Assembly: GCA_039583875.1 (NCBI GenBank)
Contig: CM077151.1
Span: 109,510,609-109,574,608, forward strand
Source of the DNA: Platanthera guangdongensis
Lineage: Eukaryota > Streptophyta > Magnoliopsida > Asparagales > Orchidaceae
Direction: 5' to 3'
Length of the DNA: 64,000 bases
A model generated the notes under the pieces. It searched no databases. It was not told the origin of the DNA and was given only the letters and a program-made list of their open reading frames with translations. A program made the position numbers and the translations under genes. Below, piece by piece: positions 52,923-64,000 of the stretch (within the stretch, counting starts at the first letter, position 1; each line of letters opens with the position of its first letter).

Positions 52923-54593
52923 TGTGGGGTATTGTATCCACAATGTACCTGATTTGAAGAAGCCCCTGGACAAGCTAAGGTCAATAGACTATGTATTTGA
53001 TAAAACCTTCTAGTTGTGCTTGCAGTTTTTCAACGCTAAGTGCACACCAATGTCAGGGTGCAGTAGGTCAATATACACGGGTCTGCACGACGTAATCCCT
53101 CGTTGAGCAGATCAGTGTGTTGCCTACGTGTACTCTCTCTATTGGAGTGCACTTATTTTCAAGCACAGGGCTGTAAATATGCAGGAGCAGACAAGGAGCA
53201 AGGATGGGTCAAGGAGCATCTCATAGGTGGAAAGACGAAAATTCGTCTAAGTTAGAATCGACGAGAATCACCAAGTGATTCTCGCCGATTCGGCGAGAAT
53301 CACTTGGAATTCTCGCCGATTCGTCGAGAATCAGCGGTTGATTCTCGCCGAACCGCTCCGGCAACTTCTAAGCAAGCACCTCTGAGTCTAAGTAAGAATC
53401 GACGAGAATCACTTAGTGATTCTCGCCGATTCGGCGAGAATCACTAGTGATTCTCGTCGAATCGACGAGAATCACTGGTTGATTCTCGCCGTCTCGACCT
53501 GGCTTAAAGCAGTGCGTGCAACCAAGGCAAATTCGACGAGAATCATCTTTGATTCTCGCCGAATCGTCGAGAATCACCTTTGATTCTCGGCGACTCGGCG
53601 AGAATCACTTTCGATTCTCACCGATTTTGACTTGGCGTTTTTCTGGAAATTCCTGAACCGGATTCTGCCGCTGTTAATATCTGGACCGGGATTTGGGATT
53701 ACTTTGTGGGTCCCACAAACGTCTTATTGGGGTAGCTACAGTATTATACTCGGGTATTTTGAACGGAAGGAACACAGAAAGAAGCCGAGCAAGCGGAAAC
53801 CCTAATATCGCGATTTCTCTCCTCCGCCGCCGTCGCGCTCGCGAGCAAGTTCGTCGCCGCCGCTGATCGTTCATCTTCCCGATCTCCGGCGACAGAAGCT
53901 TAGCAAAGCTTGCGTCTCACGTGTCTATCCAGAGATCTCTTGTCTCTCGATTTGTTGACCGGGAAAAACTCCCCCGTCCGAATCGATCGAGACGACCGAT
54001 CCTAGAGTGACCGTTGGTAGACCTAGTTTGCTTCGCAAGAAGTTTGGATCTCAAGCACTGCAGCAGCGCACTTCGTTGCCGCGCCGACTCCGAACCAAGC
54101 CGCCGCTCGGATTGCCGCCGCCGGTTCCGGAAGATCCTCTCCAAGAGAGACCAAGGTTGTAGACTCTTCATCGACTTCAAGAACACGTCGTCGAAAAGAG
54201 GAACACCGTAGTCTCCAAAAGAAGTTTGTATCACGTGTACTTCTATATTTAATTTTGTTGTAAGGGAACTTTTGTTCCGTGTTGTAAGGGTTGGGTGCAA
54301 CCCGTTTTGTGGGAGTGTTGACTCTCACGTGTGGAAGGGCTCCTTCCGTTAGTGAAGGGATTGGATTTCAATCCCGTTGGAGAAGTGACCGAGTCGTCCC
54401 TTGTTGGGAGATAGGTCGAAGGGGGAAAGTGGATGTACCCAAGTCGGGGAACCACTATAAATTTGTTGTGTATTCTGTGTGCTGTGCTTTTTGTTTTTAT
54501 TGTGCAGGTACATCCGTAAATTCCGCAAAAGAACCACACGTCACCTATTCCCCCCCCCCTAGGTGCACATAGCTGACACTAGGTGGACTTTCA
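52923..54593 (+). mobile_element. F 5' LTR
   Basis: 1,671 bp, TGTGGGGTATTG...ACTTTCA (first bases mutated from the TGTTGGG seen in G). It shares GTACCTGATTTGAAGAAG with E (52944-52964). It has an array of CGAGAATC/GATTCTCG inverted motifs (53257-53625), a weak TATA-like spot (TATTATAC near 53742) and a C-rich hairpin (54542-54565). Confidence 0.9.
53257..53625 (+). promoter_or_regulatory. F U3 array of CGAGAATC / GATTCTCG inverted motifs
   Basis: Alternating CGAGAATCAC and GTGATTCTCG arms, joined by CCGATTCGG or CGAATCG centres, form extended palindromes of up to about 29 bp. Three sub-blocks (53257-53355, 53396-53490, 53530-53625) are separated by unique spacers. G's LTR has the same array at 59020-59330. 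Confidence 0.85.
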
Positions 54594-54595
54594 AG

Positions 54596-54607
54596 TGGTA
54601 TCAGAGG
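54596..54607 (+). other. Primer-binding site of F
   Basis: TGGTATCAGAGG, 2 bp after the LTR end; identical to E and G. Confidence 0.88.
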
Positions 54608-54684
54608 GAGGTTACTCATCAAAAGGTTAACACCTTGAGTTGAATCCTGCCCCTAGTGTCAAAAGAAGAAGACAGATATCTACT

Positions 54685-56959
54685 ATGGACGGGCTCAAGT
54701 ACTCCGGCAAGATCCCAGTGTGCAACAGACTCAACTTTCCGATCTGGAAGGAAAGAATCAGGTTTTACATGGAAGCAGTCGATCCTCGACTCTTCATGAT
54801 TGTGGAGGAGGGACCTTATATCCCCACTAAGGCCTCCACCATCGATCCCACCAAGAAGGTGCCAAAGACACTTTCTGAAATGGACAAAGACGAGATGGTG
54901 TAGTGGGACTGGACAAGAAGGCACGAAACATTCTGGTGAGCGCAGTTGATGATTCTATGATGCAAAACTTCAGCAACTGCAGGACAGCTCAGGAGATCTG
55001 GCAGTGCCTGATCATCCTAATGGAGGGCACGGATGAAGTGAGGGATGATCGGAGATCCCTCCTGAACCAAAAATATGAGGCCTTCAGGCAAGGGCCTAAG
55101 GAAGAGATCGGAGTCACATACGAGAACTTCCTGAAGATTGTCAACGCCCTCAAGGGCTACGGAAGAGTGTTCACCAATGGTGAACTCAATGACAAATTCC
55201 TTAGGTCCCTTACTAAGGAATGGGACACAAAGATCTGCGCCATCAGAGAATTTGGCAGACTAGCAGAAACTGATCCACAAATCCTGTTTGGGAAGCTGAT
55301 GTCCTATGAACTTCAGCTGAACACCAGGAAGGCAGAGGAAGAAGCAGAGAAGGCTGCTGCAAAAGAAAAGACTGTGGCCCTAAAAGCCAGTTACTCCAGA
55401 AAGGGCAAGGGTGCGATGTCATACCGTGCGAGGAGTAAGGAAGAGGAGGAGGACTCTGAACCATGCTCCTCCGGCTCAGAACTGTCGGAGGAGGATTTCT
55501 CCCTCATCACCCGAGAGTTCAAGAAGTTCCTCAAGATGAGGAATCAAAGAAAGAAAGACAGCTCCTCCTCCAGGCATCAGAAGAAAAATTATTCTTCTGA
55601 CAGGTATGCATCTAAACCTAACAAACATCGTTCTTCTGATATTATTTGCTTTGGATGCAATAAGCCAGGTCACGTCGTGGCCGACTGCCATCAAAGCAAA
55701 AGAGAAAAAGGGAAAGGAGAGGAGCTCAAATTCTCCAGAGATATAGAAGAAGGAGCGGAGCTACATCGCAAGAAGACCAAAGACACTAAGTGAGTCTGAT
55801 TCCTCAGACTCCAGTGATGATGAGGAAAAGCCTACTTCGAGCTGGTGGGTCGCTCGGAACTCAGAAGGAGATTGCCCCCCATTTACTGGGGAAGGTAAAA
55901 ATCACACCCCTCTCTCCGACTCCGACTCTGATCCTGAGTCTCAGGATGATGAACCTGAGGATGGCCCTTCAGCCCGTGAAGCTGAGCTCTCGAGAAGTAA
56001 GAGCTTCTGCTCACAACACTTTCGATGAGTGCCGAAAGAGACTGAAGGCTAAGAAGAAGGAAGTAAATTCCTTAAGGGTGAATGTGTTTCCCTAAGGGAA
56101 GAGGTCACTAGCTGATTTCACTCCGACAGGAACACCTTGACCTGACTTCCAAGCATTCAGAGTCTTTGAAGCTCCTTGATCTAAAGCAGGAGGAAGTCGA
56201 CAAGTTGGAAGAACTACTTGCGGCAGAAGGAAGATCGTCAAGAGCTTCTCCATGCCAAAAACAGTTCTTCCAGTCGTTGATACTTCTCTGCTCAGGCCAA
56301 AGGACTGGCTTAGGGCATTTAGGGGTACCCTGGTTCTTCATCAAGAGAGAAACAAGAACCAGAGGAAAAATAAGGCCGCCAAGAAGGCCTCTGCTGATGA
56401 AAAGGGTAAGGCTCCTTTAGTCCTGTTGCGTTCAGAAAGCCTGGCTTTCCTTGCAAACAACACGACTTTGAGTCAACTTTTGGCATCATTTCCGGCCCTC
56501 TGGTTGCAAAGCCAAAGAGCCGGTATGACGATTGGAACTTTCCCCGGAACTTCGGTGAGAGTGCCTTCAAGGCACCTATGAGGAAATCCACATAGGAATT
56601 ATGGTCCATTCTCTAGCGGCCATAATGAAAGCAGACACCAAAAGACAAGCCTGTTATAAGAAGGTGACAAAGTCATGCGACTGTTGTCACCATGAGCCCT
56701 CCACCTCCAGATCAAGGCCCCAGCAGTACCCACCGTTCCCAGGGTAAGGCAGGAGCCTAGGAAGAGGTACAACAGATTTGACTGTTGGTGCTGTGGCAAA
56801 GTCGGTCACTTTGCCGTGGATTGTTGGTTTAATCCAAGGAACTACGAGACTCCCCGTGTTAGCAATGCGAGACCGACCACTCATAGGGTTAACCAACGAG
56901 GGGGAGTGTGCTAACCAGGAATCTAGGACCCAAGTTCGATTGGGTTCCTAAGGCAAATT
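54685..56959 (+). pseudogene. gag: F gag, frameshifted
   Basis: Starts MDGLKYSGKIPVCN at 54685 and breaks at 54903 (1-nt loss relative to G), continuing in frame 54903-55793 with the copia Gag core (LNDKFLRSLTKEWDTK) and knuckle CFGCNKPGHVVADC near 55650. Further frames carry fragments with many small indels. A second knuckle, CWCCGKVGHFAVDC, lies near 56785. The end, GCAAATTAATTTTG then TTTTGCAG, is identical to G. Not functional. Confidence 0.85.
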
Positions 56960-58682
56960 AATTTTGTTTTGCAGGAATGTCCAAAGGCCACCAAAAACGC
57001 CGATCTGGTATTTGGACAGTGGATGCTCCCGGCTATTATGAGGACAAGAAGCCTGCTGCGTGATTACACTCCAGTCAAGAATGGACCCAACGTCATCTTT
57101 GGAGGGTCAGATCGAGGAGTCACCAGAGGTTATGGTATGATTTCCAAAGGCATAATCTCTATCACCGACGTGTGCTTATGTTGAAGGGTTAAACCATAAA
57201 CTGATCAGTGTAAGTCAGTTATGTGATAAAGGTTATGACGTTAAGTTTGCAAGGATAAATGTCTGATAATTTCACGTACCTCTTCTGAAACGGTATTATC
57301 AGGCATTAGGAGCAGAAATATCTTTTGTTTAGATTTTCTCAGTTTAGATTCATCTACCCCCGTATGCCTTGTGGCAACAGGCAGTGCATCTCTTTGTGAA
57401 CAATGGCACAAGAGATTGGCACATATTATTTCAAGACAATTAGTATGCTATTTTTAAGGACTTGGTTAGGGATGCTCCAGTATCAAGTGCATCAAAGATA
57501 GCCCATGTCCTGCATGCCAGATGGGCAAACAGACTCGGGCTACCTTTAAGAGCATCGCTGACAAAGACTCTTCCCGATGTCTTTACCTTCTGCATATGGA
57601 CTTGTTTGGTCCAATGCAAGTTCATAGCTTGGGAGGCAAGTCATATACGCTAGTGATTGTTGATGATCATTCTCGGTTTACATGGTGTTCTTTTTGAAAC
57701 GAAAGTCAGATACGTTTGACATCTTCACTAATTTTGTCAAGCAGGTTCAGAACGAATTTAACTGCTCCGTGGTCAAAATCAGAAGTGACCATGAACAGAA
57801 TTCGAATTCTGGTGCAATGACAGAATTTTGTGAAGAACAAGGTATCTTTCATGAGTTTTCCTCCCCGCGCATCCTCAGCAAAATGGAGTTGAGGAGAGAA
57901 GAAATAGATCTCTCATTGAAGCCTGCACGACTATGTTGAAAAGATGCCTCTCTCCCGGAATACTTCTGGGCAGAGGGTGTCAATACGGCATGTCATGTAC
58001 AAAACCGAGCATTGATCAACCAACACATCATCGTAAGACGCCTATACGACTCTGAAAGGCAGGAACCAAACCATGTCCTACTAAGGTTTTGGATTTTTGT
58101 ATGTTCCGATGCTATGTATGAATAATGGGAAGTACCCGCGTACTAAGTTCTGTGAAAATGCTCGAAGGCATATTCATGGGCTATAGTGCCCACAGTGGGC
58201 ATATAGGGTCTTCAATAGAAACCCTAGTGTGTAGAAGAATCAATTAATGTTGTATTTGATGAAGGAAGTTTGCTTAACCAACTCTTCTAGTAGTTATTCT
58301 TGGAAAGATGCAGTTGCAACGACTGGACAGCTGGAGGTCTGGATGAGACCGCTAAGTTGACGCTCCTAAGTTCGTTCTCAAGTCTCCTCCTCCACGTCAT
58401 CTGAAAGTGTTGAGATCAAGATAGAACAAATTCTTAGAGGAAAGAGAACCCAAGAATGTTGAAGCTCCTGACGCCCGACTACTAAGACTCCGGCACGTGA
58501 GGGTCATCCTAGAGATCAGATCATCGGGTATCCTCGTTCGGGGGCAGTATCGAAGAGGTTACAATTAACGAGGTATTGCATCTTAGACTTCTGTCACCAG
58601 TTGAGCCAAAGAGATTCGACGAGTGCGACAAGGATCGGCATGGCTTTGCCATCAAGAGGCACTACAATATCGAGCGTGCAAG
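56960..58682 (+). pseudogene. pol: F protease, integrase and RT start, heavily damaged
   Basis: The protease motif is disrupted (TGCTCCCGGCTATTATGAGG where G has the intact HMTG coding). Integrase pieces are recognisable in several frames: a CHACQ-like finger near 57500, FKQVQNEFNC near 57735, SDHEQNS where G has SDHGTEF, and FSSPR. RT homology starts with SPVEPKRFDE near 58597 and is cut at 58682. Between 58080 and 58590 only scraps of the post-integrase linker remain. Confidence 0.8.
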
Positions 58683-60341
58683 TGTTGGGTATTGTATCCA
58701 CAATGTACCTGATTTGAAGAAGCCCCTGGACAAGCTAAGGTCAATAGACTATGTATTTGATAAACCTTTTTCTAGTTGTGCTTGCAGTTTCTTCCAACGC
58801 TAAGTGCACACCAATGTCAGGGTGCAGTAGGTCAATATACACGGATCTGCACGACGTAATCCCTCGTTGAGCAGATCAGTGTGTTGGCCTACGTGTACTC
58901 TCTCTATTGGAGTGCACTTATTTTCAAGCACAGGGCTGTCAAATATGCAAGGAGCAGACAAGGAGCAAGGATGGGTCAAGGAGCATCTCATAGGTGGAAA
59001 GACGAAAATTCGTCTAAGTTAGAATCGACGAGAATCACCAAGTGATTCTCGCCGAATTCGGCGAGAATCACTTGGTGAATTCTCGCCGAATTCGTCGAGA
59101 ATCAGCGTTGATTCTCGCCGACTCCTTCTGGCCATCTCAATGGTCCAAGTAAGATTCGGCGAGAATCACTTGTAATTCCCGCCGAACCAGGGTCATGCAA
59201 TGAATACAAGTGAATTCGTTGAGAATCGACAAGAATTCGACGAGAATCACAATTCTTCTCGACGAATCGTCGAGAATCACTTGATGATTCTCGCCGAATT
59301 CGTCGAGAATCGTCCTTTGATTCTCGCCGATTTTTCCTCGGCGTTTTCTCAGTTAATTTCCTGAACCGGATTTGTCTCAGCTAATTTCCTGAACCGGATT
59401 CTGCCGCTGTTAATATCTGGACCGGGATTTGGGAATTCTACCTCTGTGGGTCCCACAAACGGTCTTATTGGGGGTAGCTACAGTATAAATACATCGGGTA
59501 TTTTGAACGGAGGAACACAGAAAGAATACGCCGAGCAAGCGGAAACCCTAATATCGCGATTTCTCTCCTCCGCCGCCTCCGTCGCGCTCGCGCAAGTCCG
59601 TCGCCGCCACCGATAGATCTTCTTCCCGATCTCCGGCGACAGTAGCTTAGCAAGGCTTGAGTCTCACGTGTCTATCCAGAGATCCTTTGTCTCTCGATTT
59701 GTTGATCGGAAACACTTCCCATCCGAATCGATCGAGACGACCGATCCTCGTGTGACCGTTGGTAGACCGAGCTTGCTTCGCAACGAAGTTTGGATCTCCA
59801 AGTTCAGCAGCTGCTCTTCATCGTAGCCGCCGATCCCGAAGCTAGCCGCCGCTCGTGTGCCGCCGCCGGTTCCGGGGAAATCCTCTCCAAGAGAGACCAA
59901 GGTCGTAGACTCTTCATCGACTTCAAGAACACGTCGTCGAACAAAGAGGAACACCGTGTCTCCAAGAGAAGTTTGTATCACGTGTACATTCTACTTTTAA
60001 TTTCATTGTAAAGGAACTTTTGTTCCGTGTTGTAAGGGTTGGGTGCAACCCGATTTGTGGGAGTGTTGACTCTCACGTGTGGAAGGGCTCCTTCCGTTAG
60101 TGAAGGGATTGGATTTCAATCCCGTTGGTGAAGTGACCGAGTCGTCCCTTGTTGGGGAGATAGGTCGAAGGGGGAAAGTGGATGTACCCAAGTCGGGGAA
60201 CCACTATAAATTTGCTGTGTTTTCTGTGTGCTGTGTTTGTTGTTTTTATTGTGCAGGTACATCTGTAAATTCCGCAAAAGAACCACACGTCACCTATCCC
60301 CCCCCCATAGGTGCACATAGCCGACACTAGGTGGACTTTCA
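58683..60341 (+). mobile_element. G 5' LTR
   Basis: 1,659 bp, TGTTGGGTATTG...ACTTTCA. Palindrome array 59020-59330, TATAAATA at 59484-59491, C-rich hairpin 60291-60313. In F the TATA box is mutated, another sign of F's greater age. Confidence 0.9.
59484..59491 (+). promoter_or_regulatory. TATA box of G LTR
   Basis: TATAAATA in CAGTATAAATACATCGG, about 150 bp after the palindrome array, as in E. Confidence 0.7.
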
Positions 60342-60343
60342 AG

Positions 60344-60355
60344 TGGTATCAGAGG
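60344..60355 (+). other. Primer-binding site of G
   Basis: TGGTATCAGAGG, 2 bp after the LTR end at 60341. Confidence 0.88.
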
Positions 60356-60434
60356 GAGGTTCCTCAACAAAAAGGCTAACACCTTGAGGTGAATCCTGCC
60401 ACTAGTGTCAACAAGAAGAAGACATACATCTACT

Positions 60435-62714
60435 ATGGACGGGCTCAAGTACTCCGGCAAGATCCCAGTGTGCAACAGACTCAACTTTCCTATCTGGAAG
60501 GAAAGGATCAGGTTCTATATGGAAGCAGTGGACCCTCGACTGTTCATGATCGTGCTGGAGGAGACCTTATGTACCCACTAAGGCCTCCACCATTGATCCC
60601 ACCAAGAAAGTGCCAAAGACACTCTCTGAAATGGACAAGGATGAGATGGTCCTAGTGGGCCTTGACATGAAGGCAAGAAACATCCTGGTCAGCGCGGTTG
60701 ACGACTCTATGATGCAAAACTTCAGCAACTGCAGGACAGCTCAGGAGATTTGGCAGTGCCTGATCATCCTAATGGAGGGCACGGATGAAGTGAGGGATGA
60801 TCGGAGATCCCTCCTGAACCAGAAGTATGAGGCCTTCAGGCAAGGGCCTAAGGAAGAGATCGGAGTCACATACGAGAACTTCCTGAAGATTGTCAACGCC
60901 CTCAAGGGCTATGGAAGAGTGTTCACCAATGGTGAACTCAATGACAAATTCCTTAGGTCCCTTACTAAGGAATGGGACACAAAGATCTGCGCCATCAGAG
61001 AATTTGGCAGACTAGCAGAAACTGATCCACAAATCCTGTTCGGGAAGCTGATGTCCTATGAACTTCAGCTGAACACCAGGAAGGCAGAGGAAGAAGCAGA
61101 GAAGGCTGCTGCAAAAGAAAAGACTGTGGCCCTAAAAGCCAGTCACTCCAGAAAAGGGAAGGGTGCGGTGTCGTACCGTGCCAGAAATAAGGAAGAGAGG
61201 AGGACTCCGATCCATGCTCCTCCAGCTCAGAACTGTCGGAAGAGGATTTCTCCCTCATCACTCGAGAGTTCAAGAAATTCCTCAAGATGAGGAATCAAAG
61301 GAAAGAAAGACGGCTCCTCATCCAGACATCAGAAGAAAAACTACTCTTCTGACAGGTATGCATCTAAACCTAACAAACATCGTTCTTCTGATATTATTTG
61401 CTTTGGATGCAATAAGCCAGGTCACGTCGTGGCCGACTGCCATCAAAGCAAAAGAGATAAAGGGAAAGGAGAGGAGCTCAAATCCTCCAGAGATAAGAAG
61501 AAGAGCGGAGCTACATCGCAAGAAGACCAAAGACACTAAGTGAGTCTGATTCCTCAGACTCCAGTGATGATGAGGAAGCCTACTTCGGGCTGGTGGGTCG
61601 CTCAGACTCAGAAGGAGAATGTCCCCCATTTACTGGGAAGGTAAAAGCTCACACCCCTCTCTCCGACTCCGACTCTGATCCTGAGTCTCAGGATGATGAA
61701 CCTGAGGATGGCCCTTCGGCCCGCGAAGCTGAACTCCTCGAGAAGTATGAGCTTCTGCTCAACACTTTCGACGAGTGCCGAAGAGACTGAGGGCTGAGAA
61801 GAAGGAAGTAAAATTCCTTAAGGGTGAGTGTGTATCCCTAAGGGAAGAGGTCACTAGCTTGATTTCTCTCCGGCAGGAACACCTTGACCTGACTTCAAAG
61901 CACTCAGAGTCTTTGCAGCTCCTTGATCTCAAGCAGGAGGAAGTCAACAAATTGGAAGAACTACTTGCGGCAGAAAGGAAGATCGTACAGAGCTTCTCTA
62001 TGCCAAAAACAGTGCTTCCAGTCGTTGACACCTTCTCTGCTCAGGCCAAAGGAGCTGGCTTGGGGCATGTAGGGGCATCTGGTTCTTCATCTAGGAGAAA
62101 CAAGAACCAGAGGAAGAATAAGGCCGCCAAGAAGGCCTCTGCTGATGAAAAGGGAAGGCTCCTCTTAGTCCTGTTGCGTTCAGAAAGCCTGGCTTTCCTT
62201 GCAACCAACATGACTTTGAGTCAACATTTGGGCATCATTTCCGGCCCTCGGTTGCAAAGCCTAAGAGCCGGTATGACGGTTGGAACTTCCCCGGAACTTT
62301 GGTGAGAGTGCCTTCAAGGCACCTTATGAGGAGATCCACATAGGAAATTATGGTCCGTTCTCTAGCGGCCATAATGGAAAGCAGGCGCCAAAAGTCAAGC
62401 CTGTTATTCAGAAGGTGACAAAGTCATGTGACTGCCATCACCATGAGGCCTCCACCTCCAGATCCAAGGCCCCAGCTGTACCCGTTGTTCCCAGGGTAAG
62501 GCAGGAGCCTCGGAAGAGATACAACAGGTTCGACTGTTGGTGCTGTGGCAAAGTCGGTCACTTTGCCGTGGATTGTTGGTTTAATCCAAGGAACTACGAG
62601 ACTCCCCATGTTAACAATGCGAGACCGACCACTCGTAGGGTTAACCGACCGAGGGGGAGTGTGCTAACCAGGAATCTAGGACCCAAGTTCGATTGGGTTC
62701 CTAAGGCAAATTAA
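60435..62714 (+). pseudogene. gag: G gag, several frameshifts
   Basis: Starts MDGLKYSGKIPVCN at 60435. An extra CTG and a lost G near 60553-60567 shift the frame; the core resumes in 60610-61290 (LNDKFLRSLTKEWDTK). Indels near 61200, 61500 and 61785 break it further. Knuckles CFGCNKPGHVVADC (about 61400) and CWCCGKVGHFAVDC (about 62540) are both intact. The last frame, 62280-62714, ends VPKAN-stop right before TTTTGTTTTGCAG. Gag is broken although pol downstream is open. Confidence 0.85.
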
Positions 62715-64000
62715 TTTTGTTTTGCAGGAATGTCCAAAGGCCACCAAAACGCCAATCTGGTATTTGGACAGTGGATGCTCCCGGCATATGACCGGGACAA
62801 GAAGCCTGCTGCGTGATTACACTCCAGTCGAGAATGGACCCAAAGTCATCTTTGGAGGGTCAGATCGAGGAGTCACCAGAGGTTATGGTATGATTTCCAA
62901 CGGTATAATCTCTATCACCGACGTGGCTTATGTTGAAGGGTTAAACCATAACCTGATCAGTGTAAGTCAGTTATGTGATAAAGGTTATGACGTTAAGTTC
63001 TGCAAGGATAAATGTCTGATAATTTCACGTACCTCCTCTGAGACGGTATTATCAGGCATTAGGAGCAGAAATATCTTCTGCTTAGATTTTCTTAGTATAG
63101 ATTCATCTACCCCCGTATGCCTTGTGGCAACAGGCAGTGCTTCTCTTTGTGAACAATGGCACAAGAGATTGGCACATATTAATTATAAGACAATTAGTAT
63201 GCTATTTTCTAAGAATTTAGTAAGAGATGCTCCCAGTATCAAGTGCATCAAGGATAGCCCCTGTCATGCTTGCCAGATGGGCAAACAGACACGGGCTACC
63301 TTTAAGAGCATTGCAGACAAAGACTCTTCCCGATGTCTTTATCTGCTACATATGGACTTGTTTGGCCCAATGCAAGTTCATAGTTTGGGAGGCAAGTCAT
63401 ATACGCTAGTGATAGTTGATGATCACTCACGGTTTACATGGGTGTTCTTTTTGAAACGAAAGTCAGATACTTTTGACATCTTCACTAATTTTGTCAAGCA
63501 AGTTCAGAACGAATTTAACTGCTCCGTGGTCAAAATCCGAAGTGACCATGGAACAGAATTCGAATCTGGTGCTATGACAGAATTTTGTGAAGAACAAGGT
63601 ATCTTTCATGAGTTTTCCTCCCCGCGCACTCCTCAGCAAAATGGAGTTGCGGAGAGGAGAAATAGAACTCTCATTGAGGCCTGCACGACTATGTTGAAAG
63701 ATGCTTCTCTCCCGGAATACTTCTGGGCAGAGGGTGTCAATACGGCATGTCATGTACAAAACCGAGCGTTGATCAACAAACATCATCGTAAGACGCCCTA
63801 CGAGCTACTGAAAGGCAGGAAACCAACCATGTCCTACTTAAGGATCTTTGGTTGCAGATGCTATGTACTAAATAATGGGAAGTATCCGCGTACTAAATTC
63901 GGTGAAAAATGCTTCGAAGGCATATTCATGGGATATAGTTCCCATAGTCGGGCATATAGGGTCTTCAATAAGAAAACCTTAGTGGTAGAAGAATCAATAA
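62710..64000 (+). CDS. pol: G pol, protease and integrase, open to window end (partial)
   Basis: A continuous open frame runs from about 62710 to the last base (about 430 codons) with no stop. It has the protease active site WYLDSGCSRHMTG (62758-62796), the HHCC finger WHKRLAHIN and CHACQMGKQ (63163-63290), the catalytic triad blocks [17 protein letters not shown] and PQQNGVAERRN, and the GKCYVLNNGK-type C-terminal region near 63860. It is +1 relative to the end of gag (stop TAA 62712-62714), so expression would need a frameshift or splicing. RT lies beyond the window. Confidence 0.85.
   Translation, partial: MNFVLQECPKATKTPIWYLDSGCSRHMTGTRSLLRDYTPVENGPKVIFGGSDRGVTRGYGMISNGIISITDVAYVEGLNHNLISVSQLCDKGYDVKFCKDKCLIISRTSSETVLSGIRSRNIFCLDFLSIDSSTPVCLVATGSASLCEQWHKRLAHINYKTISMLFSKNLVRDAPSIKCIKDSPCHACQMGKQTRATFKSIADKDSSRCLYLLHMDLFGPMQVHSLGGKSYTLVIVDDHSRFTWVFFLKRKSDTFDIFTNFVKQVQNEFNCSVVKIRSDHGTEFESGAMTEFCEEQGIFHEFSSPRTPQQNGVAERRNRTLIEACTTMLKDASLPEYFWAEGVNTACHVQNRALINKHHRKTPYELLKGRKPTMSYLRIFGCRCYVLNNGKYPRTKFGEKCFEGIFMGYSSHSRAYRVFNKKTLVVEESI

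Larger units (their letters stand above)
52923..58682 (+). mobile_element. Sirevirus-like copia element F, decayed and truncated in RT
   Basis: Plus-strand element with 5' LTR 52923-54593 and internal region 54594-58682. Internal sequence is homologous to G and stops in the first part of RT, exactly where G's LTR begins (58683). The rest of F is expected beyond G, outside the window. Coding parts are full of 1-2 nt indels and some rearranged words, much more than G. The candidate target duplication for F cannot be paired; for G it would be GCAAG (58678-58682). Confidence 0.85.
58683..64000 (+). mobile_element. Sirevirus-like copia element G (partial, runs off the window)
   Basis: 5' LTR 58683-60341 followed by PBS, gag and pol to the window end. 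It is a close relative of F inserted in F's RT region. G's pol is open from protease to the window edge, so G is younger and better preserved than F. The 3' LTR is outside the window. Confidence 0.88.

Noticed and set aside
54900..58680. Treating the many 1-nt indels in F as sequencing errors
   Set aside because: Possible in part, but F also has rearranged words and a mutated TATA box and LTR terminus, which suggests real age; reads would be needed to separate the two.

Overview
The window is intergenic DNA from a large, repeat-rich plant genome. I found no host gene, tRNA, rRNA or CRISPR array. Everything that can be identified is LTR retrotransposon: Ty3/gypsy Tat-type, Ty3/gypsy chromoviruses with Tekay/Del-like integrase and chromodomain, and Ty1/copia Sirevirus-like elements. 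The plant assignment rests on these families, on TGGTATCAGA primer-binding sites (plant initiator Met-tRNA) and on nested-insertion architecture. No species can be named.

Layout. A Tat-type layer forms the background: a gag/protease relic (1-961), a 78-bp minisatellite (1199-3060), a 51-bp GC-rich minisatellite (3406-3812), a probable LTR promoter (about 3890-4500), an integrase tail split between 8285-8485 and 52590-52660, and a 3' remnant (52661-52922). A minus-strand gypsy LTR with primer-binding site ('H', 5151-8284) lies in it. A plus-strand element 'B' (8486-52589, TSD CAGGA) has about 5-kb LTRs and only 2.2 kb of internal DNA. B's first LTR was hit twice on the minus strand: by chromovirus 'C' (8999-18777, TSD CTACA) and by chromovirus 'D' (19247-41433, TSD CAAGG). 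D's 3' LTR was then hit by the Sirevirus-like copia 'E' (19565-32802, plus strand, TSD AGGCC), the youngest element with two visible LTRs. On the right, a decayed Sirevirus-like 'F' (52923-58682) is interrupted in its RT by a sibling 'G' (58683 to the window end), whose pol is open to the edge.

How the parts work. Each autonomous-type element has LTR promoter, gag, protease, integrase, RT and RNase H (integrase last in the gypsy elements). C, D, B and F are inactivated by frameshifts, stops, deletions or active-site changes. E keeps one gag-pol frame broken only by four stops, and carries an intact 940-codon ORF downstream of pol.

The most interesting signal is regulatory. The U3 regions of four of the LTR families (E, F/G, H, C) carry dense arrays of short CG-centred palindromes, in E and H spaced about 20-22 bp (two helical turns), and D/C carry a related ACACG/CGTGT array. 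The sequences differ by family: GTGTCGACAC in E, CTCGAG in H and C, CGACGAT/ATCGTCG in C, ACACG-CC-CGTGT in C and D, and GATTCTCG/CGAGAATC in F and G. In E the same palindrome array plus a TATA box recurs inside the element just upstream of the 940-aa ORF, as if that ORF has its own LTR-like promoter.
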